64,000 bases of DNA from Streptomyces phaeolivaceus (GTDB lineage: Bacteria > Actinomycetota > Actinomycetes > Streptomycetales > Streptomycetaceae): NCBI RefSeq assembly GCF_009184865.1, contig NZ_CP045096.1, forward strand, positions 7,006,001 through 7,070,000, written 5' to 3'. Position numbers and translations under genes: made by a program. The notes under the pieces were generated by a model that was given only the letters and a program-made list of their open reading frames with translations, ran no database searches and was not told the origin of the DNA. Shown here piece by piece: positions 32,789 through 41,935 of this stretch. Each line of letters opens with the position of its first letter. The stretch's first letter is position 1.

Positions 32789-34579
32789 TCAGGCCTTGGC
32801 GTACAGCTTGTAGACGATGAACGCCGAGAACAGCGGGTCGAACTGGGCGCCGCCGACCTTGGAGCCGTACAGGTAGTAGCGCCGCTGGTAGGTCTCCGGG
32901 ATGATCGGCGCCTCCTTGGCCATGATCTCCTTGTCCAGGGCGGCCCAGGCCGCCTCCTCCTTCGCGGTGTCCGTGATGGTCGTGTTCTTCTTGATCGCGG
33001 CGTTGACCCAACCCACGTTCAGCTGGGAGACGTCGGGGGCGTTGTCGGCGATCGTGGTGCCGTCGAAGAGAGGCTGGATGAGGGTGTAGGCGGCGGGCCA
33101 GTCCGGGGACCAGCCGTACCACATCACGTCGAACTGGTTGTCGATCTGGCCGACCTGGTCGTAGTAGCTCGTCGACTCCACCGCCTTCACGACCGGGTCG
33201 AAGCCCGCCTCCTTCAGGGCGTTGACGATGACGACCTTGGTCTTGTCGTAGGCGTCGTTGGCGCCCTGCGGATAGGTGTAGACGATCTTCTGGCCGAGCT
33301 TGCCGGCCTCCTTCAGCAGGGACTTGGCCTTCGCCGTGTCGCCGCGCGGGTTCTTCAGCTTGCCGTAGACGTCGAACTTCACCCGGCCCGCGATGTCCGG
33401 GCTGAGGATCGTGGTCGCGTAGTCACCGGCCGACGGGCCGCCGTAGATGGAGCGGATCTGCTCCAGCGGCCAGGCGTGGTTGAGGGCCTGGCGGACCCGG
33501 ACGTCCTTGATGCGGCGGCAGTTGATGGCGTAGTAGTACAGGCCGGTCAGCAGGCCGTCGATCGTGCGGGACTCCAGCGCGGAGTCGCTGATCACCTTCT
33601 GGACGCGCTCGGCGGGCACCCCGCTGTAGGCCATCACCGCGTACTGGTCGGTCCCGGAGTCGGCGATCAGCCGGTCGGTGGCCTGGAGGGACTCCGGGCC
33701 GAACTCGAAGACCACGGAGTCCGGGTAGGCGTTGCGGATCGGGTCGGTGGCCGGGTCCCAGTGGGTGTTGCGCACCAGGGTCAGGGACTTGTCGACGGAG
33801 TGCTGCCGGATGCGGTACGGGCCGCAGGAGACCGGGTCCTTGTCGTACTTCTCCTTGGTGTCGCGCGCGACCGGCACGGCACCGTAGGAGTGCATCGCCA
33901 GCGCCCAGTTGAGGTCCGGGCGGGCGGTCTTCAGATGGAACGTGATGGTCTTCTTCGCGGTGTCCGTGACGACCGAGGAGAGGTGCTTGCCGCCGTACGG
34001 GCCCTTGTAGAGCTTGCGGAAGTCGTTCGAGCCGGTCAGCCAGGTCTGGACGTAGGTGGCGCCCTCGGTGGTGAAGCTCGCGAAGCCGCGCTCGATGCCG
34101 TGGCGTACGTCGTCGACGGTCAGCTCGCTGCCGTCCTCCCACTTCAGGCCGTCCTTGAGGGTGAACGTCCAGGTCCTGCCGTCGTCGGACATCGTGCCGG
34201 TGTCGGTGGCGAGGTCGCCGACGAGCTTCATCGAGCCGTCGGTGGCGATCTTGTAGCCGGTGAGACAGCGGACGTAGAGGTTGGCGACCGTGGAGTTCCA
34301 GGCGAAGTAGATCCGCTGCGGGTCGAGGTGGGAGAAGTCGTCCGGGCCGATCGGGTGGACCGCGCCGCCCTTGCGCGCGCCCGCGATCTCCGGCGCGGGC
34401 CCGGTGGAGTCCGCCGCGGTGCCCACCGCGACCTTGGAGTAAGTGGCGGCGGAGCCGGAGGCCGCGCCGCCCCCCGTCGCACCGCCCCCTCCTCCGCTGC
34501 TGCACGCGCCGAGGAGCAGGGAGCCGCCGGCCGTGGCGACGGAGCTCGCGATGACGAAGTTTCTGCGGGAGATCGACAT
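32789..34579 (-). CDS. BldKB-like oligopeptide-binding lipoprotein (paralogue)
   Basis: ATG 34579 follows GGCAGGAC; an open frame upstream adds residues without a signal. 596 residues. SRRNFV near the start fits a twin-arginine motif and LLGAC (Cys26) is a lipobox, so this may be a Tat-exported lipoprotein, unlike BldKB. A Gly-Ala-Ser-rich linker follows. Many blocks match BldKB: DDGRTWTFTLKDGLKWEDGS, GPYGGKHLSS, RDTKEKYDKDPVSCGPYRI, IDNQFDVMWYGWSPDWPA. It should bind an oligopeptide; specificity may differ from BldKB. It lies 23 bp upstream of the OppB-type gene. Confidence 0.9.
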   Translation of the reverse strand: MSISRRNFVIASSVATAGGSLLLGACSSGGGGGATGGGAASGSAATYSKVAVGTAADSTGPAPEIAGARKGGAVHPIGPDDFSHLDPQRIYFAWNSTVANLYVRCLTGYKIATDGSMKLVGDLATDTGTMSDDGRTWTFTLKDGLKWEDGSELTVDDVRHGIERGFASFTTEGATYVQTWLTGSNDFRKLYKGPYGGKHLSSVVTDTAKKTITFHLKTARPDLNWALAMHSYGAVPVARDTKEKYDKDPVSCGPYRIRQHSVDKSLTLVRNTHWDPATDPIRNAYPDSVVFEFGPESLQATDRLIADSGTDQYAVMAYSGVPAERVQKVISDSALESRTIDGLLTGLYYYAINCRRIKDVRVRQALNHAWPLEQIRSIYGGPSAGDYATTILSPDIAGRVKFDVYGKLKNPRGDTAKAKSLLKEAGKLGQKIVYTYPQGANDAYDKTKVVIVNALKEAGFDPVVKAVESTSYYDQVGQIDNQFDVMWYGWSPDWPAAYTLIQPLFDGTTIADNAPDVSQLNVGWVNAAIKKNTTITDTAKEEAAWAALDKEIMAKEAPIIPETYQRRYYLYGSKVGGAQFDPLFSAFIVYKLYAKA

Positions 34580-34649
34580 GGGTGTCCTGCCTGAATCAGG
34601 GAGAAGGGGCCCCGCCACGGGGGAGGAGGGGCGCTCGTGGGAAGCGGGC

Positions 34650-35654
34650 TCAGCGTCTGGTCTTCGGGTCCAGCGCGTCGCGGACCGAGTCGCCGAGGAG
34701 GTTGAAGGCGATCACGAAGATCACCATCGAGAGGCCGGGGAAGAGCATGTACGTGATGTCGCTCTGGTAGACCTGCGCGCCGCGCTGGATCATCACGCCC
34801 CAGTCCGGGGTGGGGTCGCTGAGCCCGACGCCGAGGAAGGCGAGGGCCGCCTCGGTGGTGACGTACATGGGCAGCGCGAGGGTCGCCTGGATGAGGACCG
34901 GCGTCCACAGGTTGGGGAGCAGCTCACGGAAGACGATCCGGGCCGCGGAGGTGCCGGTGACCTTGGCCGCCTCCACGAACTCCCGCTCCCGCAGCGCCAG
35001 TACCTCACCGCGCAGCAGCCGGGCGATGGGCGCCCAGCCGAACGCCGTCATCACCGAGATCAGGCTCACCACCGTCAGCCAGGTCGGGGTGTTCTCGTCC
35101 GGCGGGACCAGGATCGAGATCATCACCGGCCACATCGCGATGAAGAACAGCGTGGACGGGAAGGCCAGCAGGATGTCGACGATCCGGCCCACGGCGTTGT
35201 CGATCCGGCCGCCGAGATAGCCCGCCGTCACCCCCACCACGATGCCGAGCGCCGTGACCAGCAGGGTCGTCACCGTGGCGATCAGCAGCGAGTTGCGGAT
35301 GCCGTAGAGGAGGAGGGTGAAGACGTCCCGGCCGAGCTGCGGCTCGACGCCGAACCAGAAGTCGCCGCTCACCCCGCCGTTCGGCGCGATCGGGAAACCG
35401 AACTGGTTCAGCAGACCCGGCCGGTTCTGCCCGTACGTTGTGTACGGGTCCTTGCCGTAGACCTTCGCGATGAGTGGCGCGGCGATCGCCGCGGCGAAGA
35501 ACAGCAGGACGACGTACGCCGATACGACCCCGGCGCGGTCCCGGCGGAACCGGCGCCAGGCGATGCGGCCTGGGGAGCTGGTGCGGGTGGGCCGGGGCAG
35601 GGTGGTGGCTGCCGTCCCGACGGGGGTGGCGGTGAGTGGTGGCGAGGTCCCCAT
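34650..35654 (-). CDS. BldKA-like oligopeptide permease (OppC type), paralogue
   Basis: 334 residues from ATG 35654. After a Pro/Thr-rich start come TM1 (GVVSAYVVLLFFAAAIAAPLI) and the loop GDFWFGVEPQLGRDVFTLLL, nearly identical to the BldKA loop. The permease core follows with EAA loop EFVEAAKVTGTSAARIVFRE and the C-terminal NLLGDSVRDALDPKTRR, again matching BldKA. It is the first gene of the three-gene reverse-strand set, whose order mirrors bldKA-KB-KC. A divergent opp operon starts 390 bp away. Confidence 0.9.
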   Translation of the reverse strand: MGTSPPLTATPVGTAATTLPRPTRTSSPGRIAWRRFRRDRAGVVSAYVVLLFFAAAIAAPLIAKVYGKDPYTTYGQNRPGLLNQFGFPIAPNGGVSGDFWFGVEPQLGRDVFTLLLYGIRNSLLIATVTTLLVTALGIVVGVTAGYLGGRIDNAVGRIVDILLAFPSTLFFIAMWPVMISILVPPDENTPTWLTVVSLISVMTAFGWAPIARLLRGEVLALREREFVEAAKVTGTSAARIVFRELLPNLWTPVLIQATLALPMYVTTEAALAFLGVGLSDPTPDWGVMIQRGAQVYQSDITYMLFPGLSMVIFVIAFNLLGDSVRDALDPKTRR

Positions 35655-35831
35655 GACGTGACCTTTCAACCGGTGCCGGGGGTGGGTCAATGCGTTCGGG
35701 GAGGGCTTGACCAAGAGGAGGGGGACTGCCGAACCGGCTCTTACCGGGGCGAACCTCTTCTCTTACCGGCTCTTCGGGATGTGGGTGCGCGGGAGGGGTG
35801 GGGGGTGGGGGTTTGTTGGCGGGTGCGGGGC

Positions 35832-35870
35832 CGGTGGGGCTTCTCGCGCAGTTCCCCGCGTCCCTGAAAG
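35832..35870 (-). repeat. Dispersed intergenic repeat, copy 4
   Basis: TTCTCGCGCAGTTCCCCGCG followed by TCCCTGAAAG; inverted partner of copy 5, 22 bp away. Confidence 0.7.
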
Positions 35871-35892
35871 ATCCGGGGCGCCCCAGTGCTCT

Positions 35893-35928
35893 TAAGGGGC
35901 GCGGGGAACTGCGCGGGCAACCCCCACC
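35893..35928 (+). repeat. Dispersed intergenic repeat, copy 5
   Basis: TTAAGGGGCGCGGGGAACTG then CGCGGGCAACCCCCAC; with copy 4 it can form a large cruciform or hairpin. Confidence 0.7.
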
Positions 35929-36043
35929 GGACCCGCGCCCGAACACGCACCCCCGAACGGCTCCCCAGATGTGCGCTATGCCGGAAACGCGCCGATATTG
36001 TCCGGTAACAAGAACATCGCGCACGCACGACGAGGAGGCCCCC

Positions 36044-37693
36044 ATGCGTGGAGCCACGCACGCCCGATGGATCGCCGGCGCGGCGGCGGTCGCTCTCGCC
36101 GCGACCGCCTGCGGAGGCGGGGGCGACGACGACGGCGACGGCGGCAGCGGCACCGGTGACACCGGCGCGGTGCTCAGCTCCTCATGGGGCGACCCGCAGA
36201 ACCCGCTGGAGCCGGCCAACACCAACGAGGTGCAGGGCGGCAAGGTGCTGTCGATGATCTTCCGGGGGCTGAAGCAGTACGACCCGAAGACCGGCGAGGC
36301 CGAGGACATGCTCGCCGAGGACATCGAGACGAGCGACTCGCAGAACTTCACCATCACCGTCAAGGACGGCTGGACCTTCAGCAACGGCGAGAAGGTCACC
36401 GCCAAGTCCTTCGTGGACGCCTGGAACTACGGGGCGAGCCTGGAGAACAACCAGAAGAACGCGTACTTCTTCGAGTACATCCAGGGCTACGACAAGACGC
36501 ACCCGGACGACGGCGGCAAGCAGACCGCCGACACCCTCTCCGGGCTGAAGGTCACCGGCGACAACACCTTCACCGTCAAACTCACCCAGAAGTTCTCGAC
36601 CTTCCCCGACACCCTCGGCTACAACGCCTACGCCCCGCTGCCGCAGTCGTTCTTCACCGACCACGACGCCTGGGTCGCCAAGCCGGTCGGCAACGGCCCG
36701 TACGAGGTCGACTCCTACACCAAGGGCTCCCAGCTCTCGCTGCGCAAGTGGGACGACTACCCGGGTGAGGACAAGGCACAGAACGGGGGAGTGGATCTCA
36801 AGGTCTACACCGACAACAACACCGCCTACACCGATCTGATGGCCGGCAACCTCGACCTCGTCGACGACGTCCCCGCCGCCCAGCTGAAGAACGTCGAGGC
36901 CGACCTCGGCGACCGGTACATCAACACCCCGGCCGGCATCATCCAGACCCTGTCCTTCCCGTTCTACGACGAGGAGTGGGGCAAGGACGGCATGGAGAAG
37001 GTCCGCGAGGGGCTGTCCCGGGCCATCGACCGCGACCAGATCACCGACACCATCTTCCAGAAGACCCGCACCCCCGCCACCGACTGGACCTCCCCCGTCC
37101 TCGGCGAGGAGGGCGGCTACAAGGAGGGCCTGTGCGGTGACGCCTGCGAGTACGACGCGGCGGCGGCCAAGAAGCTGGTGGAGGAGGGCGGCGGCCTCCC
37201 CGGCGGCCAGGTCAAGATCACGTACAACGCGGACACCGGCTCCCACAAGCAGTGGGTGGACGCCGTCTGCAACTCCATCAACAACGCCCTCGACAACGAC
37301 AAGGCGTGCGTCGGCAACCCGGTCGGCACCTTCGCCGACTTCCGCAACCAGATCACCGACCGCAAGATGAGCGGTCCGTTCCGGGCCGGCTGGCAGATGG
37401 ACTACCCGCTCATCCAGAACTTCCTGCAGCCGCTGTACTACACCAACGCCTCCTCCAACGACGGCAAGTGGTCCAACGCCCAGTTCGACAAGCTCGTCGA
37501 CGAGGCCAACGCCGAGTCGGACACGGCGAAGGCCGTGTCGACGTTCCAGCAGGCCGAGGAGGTCGTGCGGGACAACATGGCCGCCATCCCGCTCTGGTAC
37601 CAGAACGGCAGCGCCGGCTACTCGGAGCGGCTCTCCGACGTCTCCCTGAACCCGTTCAGCGTGCCGGTGTACGACCAGATCAAGGTCAGCTGA
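36044..37693 (+). CDS. Oligopeptide-binding lipoprotein of the third opp operon
   Basis: ATG 36044 is 6 nt after GAGGAGG. 549 residues with a signal (HARWIAGAAAVALAATAC) and a lipobox at Cys23, then a Gly/Asp linker. Family-5 solute-binding features include FTITVKDGWTFSNGEKVTAK, RAIDRDQITDTIF and FRAGWQMDYPLIQNFLQPLY. The C-terminal part resembles OppA/DppA proteins in which the ligand contacts the protein backbone, so it may accept various peptides. It is more distant from BldKB than the reverse-strand paralogue is. It heads a five-gene operon with 51 bp to the next gene. Confidence 0.9.
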   Translation: MRGATHARWIAGAAAVALAATACGGGGDDDGDGGSGTGDTGAVLSSSWGDPQNPLEPANTNEVQGGKVLSMIFRGLKQYDPKTGEAEDMLAEDIETSDSQNFTITVKDGWTFSNGEKVTAKSFVDAWNYGASLENNQKNAYFFEYIQGYDKTHPDDGGKQTADTLSGLKVTGDNTFTVKLTQKFSTFPDTLGYNAYAPLPQSFFTDHDAWVAKPVGNGPYEVDSYTKGSQLSLRKWDDYPGEDKAQNGGVDLKVYTDNNTAYTDLMAGNLDLVDDVPAAQLKNVEADLGDRYINTPAGIIQTLSFPFYDEEWGKDGMEKVREGLSRAIDRDQITDTIFQKTRTPATDWTSPVLGEEGGYKEGLCGDACEYDAAAAKKLVEEGGGLPGGQVKITYNADTGSHKQWVDAVCNSINNALDNDKACVGNPVGTFADFRNQITDRKMSGPFRAGWQMDYPLIQNFLQPLYYTNASSNDGKWSNAQFDKLVDEANAESDTAKAVSTFQQAEEVVRDNMAAIPLWYQNGSAGYSERLSDVSLNPFSVPVYDQIKVS

Positions 37694-37744
37694 GCCGACC
37701 GGGTCGGGCGCTCCCGGCGCCCGCCCACTACCCCCGGAGTCCGT

Positions 37745-38668
37745 ATGGGACGGTACGTCGTCCGGCGCCTGCTCCAGATGATCCCGGTCTTCGTGGGCGC
37801 CACCCTCCTGATCTTCCTGATGGTGAACGTGATGGGCGACCCCATCGCGGGCCTCTGCGGCGACCGGGAGTGCGATCCGGCGACGGCCGCCCAGCTGCGC
37901 CACGAGTTCGGCCTCGACAAGCCCGTCTGGCAGCAATACCTGACCTACATGGGCAATGTCTTCACCGGCGACTTCGGCACCGCGTTCAACGGGCAGGAGG
38001 TCACCGAGCTGATGGCCTCCGCCTTCCCGGTCACCATCCGGCTGACGATCGTCGCGATCCTCTTCGAGATCGTCATCGGTATCACCCTCGGTGTCGTCAC
38101 CGGGCTGCGGCGCGGGCGGCCCGTCGACACCGGGGCGCTGGTGGTCACCCTGGTCGTCATCTCCGTCCCCACCTTCGTCACCGGTCTGCTGCTCCAGCTG
38201 CTGCTGGGCGTGGAATGGGGATGGATCCGGCCCTCGGTCTCCTCCGAGGCGCCCTTCGACGAACTGATCGTCCCCGGGCTCGTCCTCGCCTCCGTCTCCC
38301 TCGCCTACGTCACCCGGCTGACCCGGACGTCCATCGCGGAGAACACCCGCGCCGACTACGTCCGCACCGCCGTCGCCAAGGGCCTGCCCCGGCATCGCGT
38401 CATCCGCAAACACCTGCTGCGGAACTCGCTGATCCCCGTGGTCACCTTCATCGGCACCGACATCGGCGCGCTGATGGGCGGCGCGATCGTCACCGAGCGG
38501 ATCTTCAACATCCACGGCGTCGGCTACCAGCTCTACCAGGGCATCCTCCGCCAGAACACCCAGACCGTCGTCGGCTTCGTGACCGTCCTTGTCCTGGTGT
38601 TCCTGGCCGCCAACCTGATCGTCGACCTCCTCTACGCCGTACTCGACCCGAGGATCCGCTATGCCTGA
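37745..38668 (+). CDS. Oligopeptide ABC permease (OppB type)
   Basis: 307 residues. TM1 (RRLLQMIPVFVGATLLIFLM), an external loop with one cysteine pair (LCGDREC, C38 and C43) but lacking the second pair of the BldKC type, then the permease core with EAA loop ADYVRTAVAKGLPRHRVIRK and the closing DLLYAVLDPRIRYA. Its stop overlaps the start of the next permease gene by 8 bp, so the two are coupled and probably made in equal amounts. Confidence 0.92.
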   Translation: MGRYVVRRLLQMIPVFVGATLLIFLMVNVMGDPIAGLCGDRECDPATAAQLRHEFGLDKPVWQQYLTYMGNVFTGDFGTAFNGQEVTELMASAFPVTIRLTIVAILFEIVIGITLGVVTGLRRGRPVDTGALVVTLVVISVPTFVTGLLLQLLLGVEWGWIRPSVSSEAPFDELIVPGLVLASVSLAYVTRLTRTSIAENTRADYVRTAVAKGLPRHRVIRKHLLRNSLIPVVTFIGTDIGALMGGAIVTERIFNIHGVGYQLYQGILRQNTQTVVGFVTVLVLVFLAANLIVDLLYAVLDPRIRYA

Positions 38669-39695
38669 GCCGCAGCCCGAGGAGCCGCATGTCTCGGGCG
38701 GCCAGCGCGCCCCCGAGGACGGGGCGATCGCCGCGACAGGCCTGGACGGGACCATGGATCTCGCCACCACCGAGGGGGAGACCCTGGAGAAGCGACTGGG
38801 CGACGACCTGGTGGCCGGCGGCCCGCCCGACGCCTCCGGTTCCTCCGACAAGGCCCGCAGCCTCTGGTCCGACGCCTGGCGCGATCTGCGCCGCAACCCC
38901 GTCTTCATCTTCTCGGCGCTGGTGATCCTCTTCCTGGTCGTCATCTCCCTCTGGCCGTCGCTGATCGCCTCCGGCAACCCGCTCAAGTGCGACCTGTCCA
39001 AGGCCCAGGAGGGCGCACAGCCCGGCCATCCGTTCGGATTCGACGGACAGGGCTGCGATGTGTACACCCGGACCGTCTACGGGGCGCGGATCTCCATCGG
39101 CGTCGGCGTCTGCGCCACGCTCGGGGTGGCGCTCCTCGGGTCGGTGCTCGGCGGGCTCGCCGGGTTCTTCGGCGGCTACTCGGACTCGTTCCTGTCCCGG
39201 ATCACCGATGTCTTCTTCGCGATCCCGGTGGTCCTCGGCGGTCTGGTGCTGCTGTCCGTGGTCACCAGCAACTCCATCTGGCCGGTGATCGGCTTCATGG
39301 TGCTCCTGGGCTGGCCGCAGATCTCCCGGATCGCCCGGGGCTCGGTCATCACCGCCAAACAGAACGACTACGTCCAGGCCGCCCGCGCCCTCGGCGCCTC
39401 CAACTCCCGCATGCTGCTGCGCCACATCACCCCGAACGCGGTCGCCCCGGTCATCGTCGTCGCCACCATCGCGCTCGGCACGTACATCGCCCTGGAGGCG
39501 ACCCTGTCCTACCTGGGCGTCGGGCTGAAGCCGCCCAGCGTCTCCTGGGGCATCGACATCTCCGCCGCGTCCCCCTACATCCGTAACGCCCCGCACGCCC
39601 TCCTGTGGCCCTCGGGCGCCCTGGCGATCACCGTCCTCGCCTTCATCATGCTCGGCGACGCGGTACGCGACGCCCTCGACCCGAAGCTGAGGTGA
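38661..39695 (+). CDS. Oligopeptide ABC permease (OppC type)
   Basis: 344 residues. An unusually long (about 75 aa), acidic and Gly-rich cytoplasmic N-terminus precedes TM1 (PVFIFSALVILFLVVISLWP). The permease core follows with EAA loop NDYVQAARALGASNSRMLLR and the typical end LGDAVRDALDPKLR. The start at ATG 38661 overlaps the upstream permease gene. It forms the channel with the OppB-type partner. Nine bases separate it from the ATPase gene. Confidence 0.92.
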   Translation: MPEPQPEEPHVSGGQRAPEDGAIAATGLDGTMDLATTEGETLEKRLGDDLVAGGPPDASGSSDKARSLWSDAWRDLRRNPVFIFSALVILFLVVISLWPSLIASGNPLKCDLSKAQEGAQPGHPFGFDGQGCDVYTRTVYGARISIGVGVCATLGVALLGSVLGGLAGFFGGYSDSFLSRITDVFFAIPVVLGGLVLLSVVTSNSIWPVIGFMVLLGWPQISRIARGSVITAKQNDYVQAARALGASNSRMLLRHITPNAVAPVIVVATIALGTYIALEATLSYLGVGLKPPSVSWGIDISAASPYIRNAPHALLWPSGALAITVLAFIMLGDAVRDALDPKLR

Positions 39696-39704
39696 GCCGC
39701 CGTC

Positions 39705-40697
39705 ATGCTGCTCGAAGTGCGTGATCTGCATGTGGAGTTCCGGACGCGGGACGGGGTCGCCAAGGCGGTCAACGGCGTCGACTACGGGGTGGACGAGGGG
39801 CAGACACTGGCCGTGCTCGGGGAGTCGGGGTCCGGGAAGTCGGTCACCGCGCAGGCCGTCATGGGCATCCTCGACATGCCCCCCGGGCGGATCACCGGCG
39901 GCGAGATCCTCTTCAAGGGCCAGGACCTGCTGAAGCTCAAGGAGGAGGAGAGAAGGAAGATCCGCGGCGCCGAGATGGCGATGATCTTCCAGGACGCCCT
40001 GTCCTCCCTCAACCCGGTTCTCTCCGTGGGCGACCAGCTCGGCGAGATGTTCGTCGTCCACCGGGGCATGTCGAAGAAGGACGCCCGCGCCAGGGCCGTC
40101 GAGCTGATGGACCGGGTCCGCATCCCGGCCGCCAAGGAGCGGGTCCGGGACTATCCGCACCAGTTCTCCGGCGGCATGCGCCAGCGCATCATGATCGCCA
40201 TGGCGCTGGCCCTGGAGCCCGCGCTGATCATCGCCGACGAACCCACGACCGCGCTGGACGTCACCGTCCAGGCCCAGGTCATGGACCTGCTGGCCGAGCT
40301 GCAACGCGAACTGCGTATGGGTCTCGTCCTCATCACCCACGACCTCGGAGTCGTCGCGGACGTCGCCGACCGGATCGCCGTGATGTACGCGGGCCGGATC
40401 GTCGAGTCCGCCCCGGTCCACGACATCTACAAGGCCCCCGCCCACCCGTACACCCGCGGCCTGCTCGACTCGATCCCGAGGCTGGACCAGAAGGGCCAGG
40501 AGCTGTACGCGATCAAGGGCCTGCCGCCCAACCTGATGAACATCCCGCCCGGCTGCGCCTTCAACCCCCGCTGCCCGATGGCCCGCGACCTGTGCCGCAC
40601 CGACGTACCCCCGCTGTACGACGTGGAACCGGCCGCCGGGATCCGGACGAGCGCCTGCCATTTCTGGAGGGAGTGCCTTGATGACCACGACCGCTGA
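39705..40697 (+). CDS. Oligopeptide ABC ATPase (OppD type)
   Basis: 330 residues starting at ATG 39705. Walker [10 protein letters not shown], signature [19 protein letters not shown], Walker [13 protein letters not shown], switch His ITHDLGV. The C-terminal OppD extension includes [15 protein letters not shown] and ACHFW. It pairs with the OppF-type gene downstream, whose start lies within its last codons (17-bp overlap), indicating translational coupling. Confidence 0.93.
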   Translation: MLLEVRDLHVEFRTRDGVAKAVNGVDYGVDEGQTLAVLGESGSGKSVTAQAVMGILDMPPGRITGGEILFKGQDLLKLKEEERRKIRGAEMAMIFQDALSSLNPVLSVGDQLGEMFVVHRGMSKKDARARAVELMDRVRIPAAKERVRDYPHQFSGGMRQRIMIAMALALEPALIIADEPTTALDVTVQAQVMDLLAELQRELRMGLVLITHDLGVVADVADRIAVMYAGRIVESAPVHDIYKAPAHPYTRGLLDSIPRLDQKGQELYAIKGLPPNLMNIPPGCAFNPRCPMARDLCRTDVPPLYDVEPAAGIRTSACHFWRECLDDHDR

Positions 40698-41757
40698 GGC
40701 CGAGCCGATTCTGGAGGTCAGCGGCCTGGTCAAGCACTACCCGCTCACCCAGGGCATCCTCTTCAAGAAGCAGGTCGGCGCGGTGCGGGCCGTCGACGGC
40801 GTCGACTTCGCCCTGAGCCCGGGGGAGACCCTCGGCATCGTCGGCGAGTCAGGCTGCGGCAAATCGACGGTCGCCAAGATGCTGGTCAATCTGGAGCGGC
40901 CGACGGCCGGGTCGATCAAGTACAAGGGCGAGGACATCACCAAGCTCTCCGGCAAGGCCCTCAAGACCGTCCGCCGCAACATCCAGATGGTCTTCCAGGA
41001 CCCGTACACCTCCCTCAACCCCCGGATGACCGTGGGCGACATCATCGGGGAGCCGTACGACATCCACCCCGAGGTCGCGCCCAAGGGCGACCGCCGGCGC
41101 CGGGTGCAGGAACTCCTCGACGTGGTCGGCCTCAACCCCGAGTACATCAACCGCTATCCGCACCAGTTCTCCGGCGGCCAGCGCCAGCGCATCGGCATCG
41201 CCCGGGGGTTGGCGCTGCGCCCCGAGATCATCGTCGCCGACGAACCCGTCTCCGCCCTCGACGTCTCCGTCCAGGCCCAGGTCATCAACCTGCTGGACCG
41301 GCTCCAGGGCGAGTTCGGACTGAGCTATGTCTTCATCGCGCACGACCTGTCGATCGTGCGGCACATCTCCGACCGGGTCGGGGTGATGTACCTCGGACGG
41401 ATCGTGGAGATCGGCCGCGACGCCGAGATCTACGACCATCCGACGCATCCCTACACCCAGGCGCTGCTGTCCGCCGTGCCCGTCCCGGACCCGGAGGCCC
41501 GCGAGCACCGGGAGCGGATCATCCTCTTCGGCGATGTGCCCTCGCCGACCGACATCCCGTCCGGGTGCCGCTTCCGCACCCGCTGCTGGAAGGCCCAGGA
41601 GCGCTGCGCGCTGGAGGTCCCGCTCCTCGCGGTCCCGGCGGAGTTCCGGCTCACCACCGGCCCGGCGGCCCATGACTCGGCCTGCCACTTCGCGGAGGAG
41701 AAGCGGGTGGTGCCGGCGGACGGGTCGACGGACGATCATACGGATGGGGCGGAATAG
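40681..41757 (+). CDS. Oligopeptide ABC ATPase (OppF type)
   Basis: ATG 40681 follows GGAGGGAG and lies inside the upstream gene. 358 residues: Walker [10 protein letters not shown], signature [15 protein letters not shown], Walker [13 protein letters not shown], switch His IAHDLSI, and the C-terminal [15 protein letters not shown] motif. It is the last gene of the third opp operon, followed by a 14-bp hairpin at 41865. Confidence 0.93.
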   Translation: MTTTAEAEPILEVSGLVKHYPLTQGILFKKQVGAVRAVDGVDFALSPGETLGIVGESGCGKSTVAKMLVNLERPTAGSIKYKGEDITKLSGKALKTVRRNIQMVFQDPYTSLNPRMTVGDIIGEPYDIHPEVAPKGDRRRRVQELLDVVGLNPEYINRYPHQFSGGQRQRIGIARGLALRPEIIVADEPVSALDVSVQAQVINLLDRLQGEFGLSYVFIAHDLSIVRHISDRVGVMYLGRIVEIGRDAEIYDHPTHPYTQALLSAVPVPDPEAREHRERIILFGDVPSPTDIPSGCRFRTRCWKAQERCALEVPLLAVPAEFRLTTGPAAHDSACHFAEEKRVVPADGSTDDHTDGAE

Positions 41758-41864
41758 GCGCACAAATGCGCACCAACCGCGTTAACACGCAGGCAACTTG
41801 ACTGTCGCCGTTCCGATATACGGACGCGCGAATCTAAAACGCGTACGGCCGTGCGGGTGCCGTA

Positions 41865-41900
41865 AACGGGCCGGGGCTCGCCATGTAGCCCCGGCCCGTT
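41865..41900. terminator. Bidirectional terminator between opp operon and S9 peptidase
   Basis: Arms AACGGGCCGGGGCT (41865-41878) and AGCCCCGGCCCGTT (41887-41900) form a perfect 14-bp stem with an 8-nt loop between converging genes. Confidence 0.85.
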
Positions 41901-41935
41901 GCCGTGCCTGTGCCCGTGCCGGTGCGGGTTGCCGG

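Larger units (their letters stand above)
35655..36043. other. Divergent intergenic region with an inverted pair of dispersed repeats
   Basis: It separates the reverse-strand transporter set from the third opp operon. It holds repeat copies 4 and 5 facing each other, a short duplicated CTCTTACCGG motif near 35735-35765, and a TATTGT (35996-36001) that could be the -10 box of the plus-strand operon. No gene. Confidence 0.55.

Noticed and set aside
36182..39067. Minus-strand open frame of about 960 codons opposite the third opp operon
   Set aside because: The translation has no domain pattern, and the plus strand carries recognisable, correctly spaced opp genes.
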